Assembly (NCBI RefSeq): GCF_024298965.1
Contig: NZ_CP085193.1
Location: 7,626,001 to 7,690,000, forward strand
Reading direction: 5' to 3'
From: Streptomyces rapamycinicus NRRL 5491
GTDB taxonomy: Bacteria > Actinomycetota > Actinomycetes > Streptomycetales > Streptomycetaceae
Length of the DNA: 64,000 nucleotides
How positions within the stretch are numbered: the stretch's first letter is position 1; the number at the start of each line of letters is the position of its first letter. The notes beneath the pieces are model-generated. The model saw only the letters and a program-made list of their open reading frames with translations, was not told the DNA's origin and made no database searches. Positions 61,367-64,000 of this stretch are shown in pieces. A program made the position numbers and the translations under genes.

Positions 61367-64000
61367 ATGAATGAGGAAAAGCTCCGCTACTTTCTCAAGC
61401 GGGTGACCGCCGACCTGCATGAGACCCGGCGCCGCCTGCAAGAGGTGGAGTCGGAGGACCAGGAGCCCATCGCGATCGTCGGCATGAGCTGCCGCTACCC
61501 GGGCGGCGTCGGCTCGCCCGAGGATCTGTGGCGGCTGGTGTCCGAGGGCGGGGACGGCATTTCCGAGTTCCCCACCGACCGCGGCTGGGACATCGGGCGG
61601 CTCTTCGACGACAATCCGGACGGCGCGGGCACGAGCTATGTCCGGGAGGGCGGTTTCCTCCACGACGCCAACTACTTCGACCCGGCGTTCTTCGGTATCA
61701 ATCCGCGCGAGGCCCTGGCGATGGACCCCCAGCAGCGGCTGCTGCTGGAGACCACCTGGGAGGTGTTCGAGCGGGCGGGCATCGACGCCACCTCCGTACG
61801 CGGCACCCGTACCGGTGTCTTCGCGGGCGTCATGTACCACGACTACGCCTCGCGGCTGCGTGCCGTGCCACCCGGTGTCGAGGGTTACCTCGGCACCGGC
61901 GGCTCCAGCAGCATCGCCTCCGGCCGGGTGGCGTACACCTTCGGCCTGGAGGGCCCGGCGCTGACCGTCGACACGGCGTGTTCCTCGTCGCTGGTGACCC
62001 TGCACCTGGCCATGCAGGCGCTGCGCAACGGCGAGTGCTCGCTGGCGCTGGCGGGCGGTGTCACGGTGATGTCGACGCCCGGCACGTTCACCGAGTTCAG
62101 CCGCCAGCGCGGGCTGTCCTTCGACGGCCGCTGCAAGTCCTTCGCGGCGTCCGCCGACGGCACCGGCTGGTCCGAGGGCGCGGGCATGCTGCTGGTGGAG
62201 CGGCTGTCGGACGCCCGCCGCAACGGCCACAAGGTGCTGGCCGTCGTCCGTGGCTCGGCCATCAACCAGGACGGCGCGTCCAACGGTCTGACCGCGCCCA
62301 ACGGCCCGTCCCAGCAGCGCGTCATCCGCCAGGCGCTCGCCAGCGCCCGGCTGGCGGCCGACCAGATCGACGTGGTCGAGGCGCACGGCACGGGCACCAC
62401 ACTCGGCGACCCGATCGAGGCGCAGGCGCTGCTCGCCACGTACGGCAAGGAGAAGCCCGCCGAACGGCCGCTGCTGCTGGGCTCCATCAAGTCCAACGTC
62501 GGCCACACCCAGGCCGCCGCCGGTGTCGCCGGGATCATCAAGATGGTCAAGGCCATCGAGCACGGCTATGTGCCCAGGTCCCTGCACATCGACGAGCCGT
62601 CGCCGCACATCGACTGGTCGGCCGGGGCCGTCTCGCTGCTGACCGAGGGCCGGCCGTGGCCGGAGACCGGCCGTCCGCGCCGCGCCGCCGTGTCGTCGTT
62701 CGGCATCAGCGGCACCAACGCCCATCTGATCATCGAGCAGCCCCCGGCGGAGGACCCTGAGGTCGAGGAGCCCGTGGATACCCCCGCCGAGGGCACGGCG
62801 GCCCCCGCCGCGGAGACGGAGACGGTGGCACTGGCCGAGGAGACGGCCCCGCTCCGCACCCTCCCCCTCCTGCCGTGGCTGGTCTCCGCCAGGGGCGAGG
62901 ACGCGCTGCGCGCCCAGGCCGCCCGGCTCCACGCCTACGTGACCGAACGCCCCGATCTTGACCCGGTGTCCCTCGGCCACTCGCTGGCCACCACCCGCGC
63001 CGCCCTGGAGAACCGCGCCGCCGTCATCGCCGGTGACCGCGCCACCTTCCTCGACCGCCTCGCCGCGCTCGCCTCCGGTGAGCCCGCCGCCGGGGTGGTC
63101 CAGGGCGTGGAGACCCGGGGCAAGCTGGCGTTCCTCTTCACCGGCCAGGGCAGCCAGCGCCTCGGCATGGGCCGCGAGCTCTACGAGGCCTACCCGGCGT
63201 TCGCCGAGGCGCTGGACGCGGTGTGCGCCGCGCTCGACCCGCGCCTCGAACGGCCGCTGAAGGACGTGCTGTTCGGGGACGACGCCGAGGCGCTCGACCG
63301 GACCGGCTTCACCCAGCCCGCGCTGTTCGCCATCGAGGTGGCCCTCTTCCGCCTCGTCGAGTCCTGGGGCCTGAAGCCGGACGTGGTCTCCGGCCACTCC
63401 ATCGGCGAGATCGCCGCCGCGCATGTCGCGGGGGTGCTCTCGCTCGACGCCGCCGCCCTGCTGGTGGCGGCCCGGGGCCGTCTCATGCAGCGGCTGCCGG
63501 GCGGTGGCGCGATGATCGCCGTCCAGGCGTCCGAGGACGAGGTGGCGCCGCTGCTCACCGACCGGGTGAGCATCGCCGCGCTCAACGGCCCGACGTCGGT
63601 GGTCATCGCGGGCGACGCGGACGCGGCGCTGGAGATCGCTTCCGGTTTCGAGGCCCAGGGCCGTAAGACCAAGCGCCTCACCGTCAGCCACGCCTTCCAC
63701 TCGCCGCTGATGGACCCGATGCTGGAGCCGTTCCGCAAGGTCGCGGAGAGCCTGACGTACGAGGCCCCGAAGATCCCGGTGGTCTCCAACCTCACCGGCG
63801 GCATCGCGCCCGCCGCGGAGATCGCCACCGCCGACTTCTGGGTTCGCCATGTCCGCGAGGCCGTGCGCTTCCTCGACGGCATGTGCGCGATGGAGGCGCA
63901 GGGCGTCACCACCTACCTCGAACTCGGCCCGGACGGTGTGCTGTCCGCGCTCGGCCAGGAGTGCCTGGCGGGCGAGTCCGAGCACGTGGCGTTCGCTCCT
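61367..64000 (+). CDS. Modular type I polyketide synthase, 3'-truncated by window end (KS-AT...)
   Basis: The frame opens at ATG 61367 after a purine-rich AGAGGGA tract and stays open to the last base (878 codons seen). It starts with a docking helix ([19 protein letters not shown]) of the same class as the upstream genes, then a KS (residues 33-458, [30 protein letters not shown]) and an AT (from 586, [22 protein letters not shown]), so it should load malonyl-CoA. The KS-AT linker is long and acidic (about residues 460-500). Reductive domains and the ACP lie beyond the window, so the oxidation state of this unit cannot be told. The 78-base gap and the matching docking motifs make it the likely next partner of the preceding three-module protein. 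Confidence 0.96.
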   Translation, partial: MNEEKLRYFLKRVTADLHETRRRLQEVESEDQEPIAIVGMSCRYPGGVGSPEDLWRLVSEGGDGISEFPTDRGWDIGRLFDDNPDGAGTSYVREGGFLHDANYFDPAFFGINPREALAMDPQQRLLLETTWEVFERAGIDATSVRGTRTGVFAGVMYHDYASRLRAVPPGVEGYLGTGGSSSIASGRVAYTFGLEGPALTVDTACSSSLVTLHLAMQALRNGECSLALAGGVTVMSTPGTFTEFSRQRGLSFDGRCKSFAASADGTGWSEGAGMLLVERLSDARRNGHKVLAVVRGSAINQDGASNGLTAPNGPSQQRVIRQALASARLAADQIDVVEAHGTGTTLGDPIEAQALLATYGKEKPAERPLLLGSIKSNVGHTQAAAGVAGIIKMVKAIEHGYVPRSLHIDEPSPHIDWSAGAVSLLTEGRPWPETGRPRRAAVSSFGISGTNAHLIIEQPPAEDPEVEEPVDTPAEGTAAPAAETETVALAEETAPLRTLPLLPWLVSARGEDALRAQAARLHAYVTERPDLDPVSLGHSLATTRAALENRAAVIAGDRATFLDRLAALASGEPAAGVVQGVETRGKLAFLFTGQGSQRLGMGRELYEAYPAFAEALDAVCAALDPRLERPLKDVLFGDDAEALDRTGFTQPALFAIEVALFRLVESWGLKPDVVSGHSIGEIAAAHVAGVLSLDAAALLVAARGRLMQRLPGGGAMIAVQASEDEVAPLLTDRVSIAALNGPTSVVIAGDADAALEIASGFEAQGRKTKRLTVSHAFHSPLMDPMLEPFRKVAESLTYEAPKIPVVSNLTGGIAPAAEIATADFWVRHVREAVRFLDGMCAMEAQGVTTYLELGPDGVLSALGQECLAGESEHVAFAP
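61463..64000 (+). other. PKS module m13, 5' part: KS-AT, malonyl
   Basis: KS 61463-~62740 (Cys 61979) and AT from 63122 (GHSIGE, HAFH 63689-63700). The window ends just after the AT core ([15 protein letters not shown]), so no reductive domain can be assigned. Confidence 0.93.

Overview
The window is a continuous stretch of a giant modular type I polyketide synthase (PKS) locus from a high-GC actinomycete, most likely Streptomyces. The evidence is the GC-rich codon use, classical cis-AT module architecture, class 1 coiled-coil docking tails, and copies of a repeat that resembles abundant Streptomyces intergenic repeats. All five genes lie on the + strand with gaps of only 51 to 78 bases, so they look like one operon. 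No tailoring, regulatory, resistance, transport, thioesterase or RNA gene is present; both window edges cut through PKS genes.

Layout, with modules numbered locally m1 to m13. Gene 1 (1-12009, 5' end missing) holds the end of m1 (KR-ACP) plus m2 and m3 (KS-AT-DH-KR-ACP each). Gene 2 (12061-34248, 7395 aa) holds m4 to m7, all KS-AT-DH-KR-ACP. Gene 3 (34314-43976) holds m8 and m9, both KS-AT-KR-ACP with methylmalonyl-type AT. Gene 4 (44033-61288) holds m10 (KS-AT-DH-KR-ACP), m11 (KS-AT-DH-ER-KR-ACP) and m12 (KS-AT-DH-KR-ACP). Gene 5 (61367 to the window end) begins m13 (KS-AT...).

If the genes act in order, the chain gets one reduced unit (m1), then six successive malonyl DH-KR extensions (m2-m7). 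These could build up to six conjugated double bonds. Two methylmalonyl units (m8, m9), a malonyl unit (m10), one fully reduced unit (m11), one enoyl unit (m12) and another malonyl unit (m13) follow. This suggests a polyene-type macrolide, macrolactam or linear polyene; I do not recognise the specific compound. Two adjacent KRs (m9, m10) lack the catalytic serine, so ketones may remain there.

The most unusual feature is a Streptomyces-type short palindromic repeat carried in frame inside the DH-KR linker of four modules (m4, m5, m6, m12). Other modules carry in-frame tandem repeats in nearby loops (m3, m7). Gene 2 is also a patchwork of near-identical blocks with atypical codon use, pointing to recent intragenic duplication or gene conversion.
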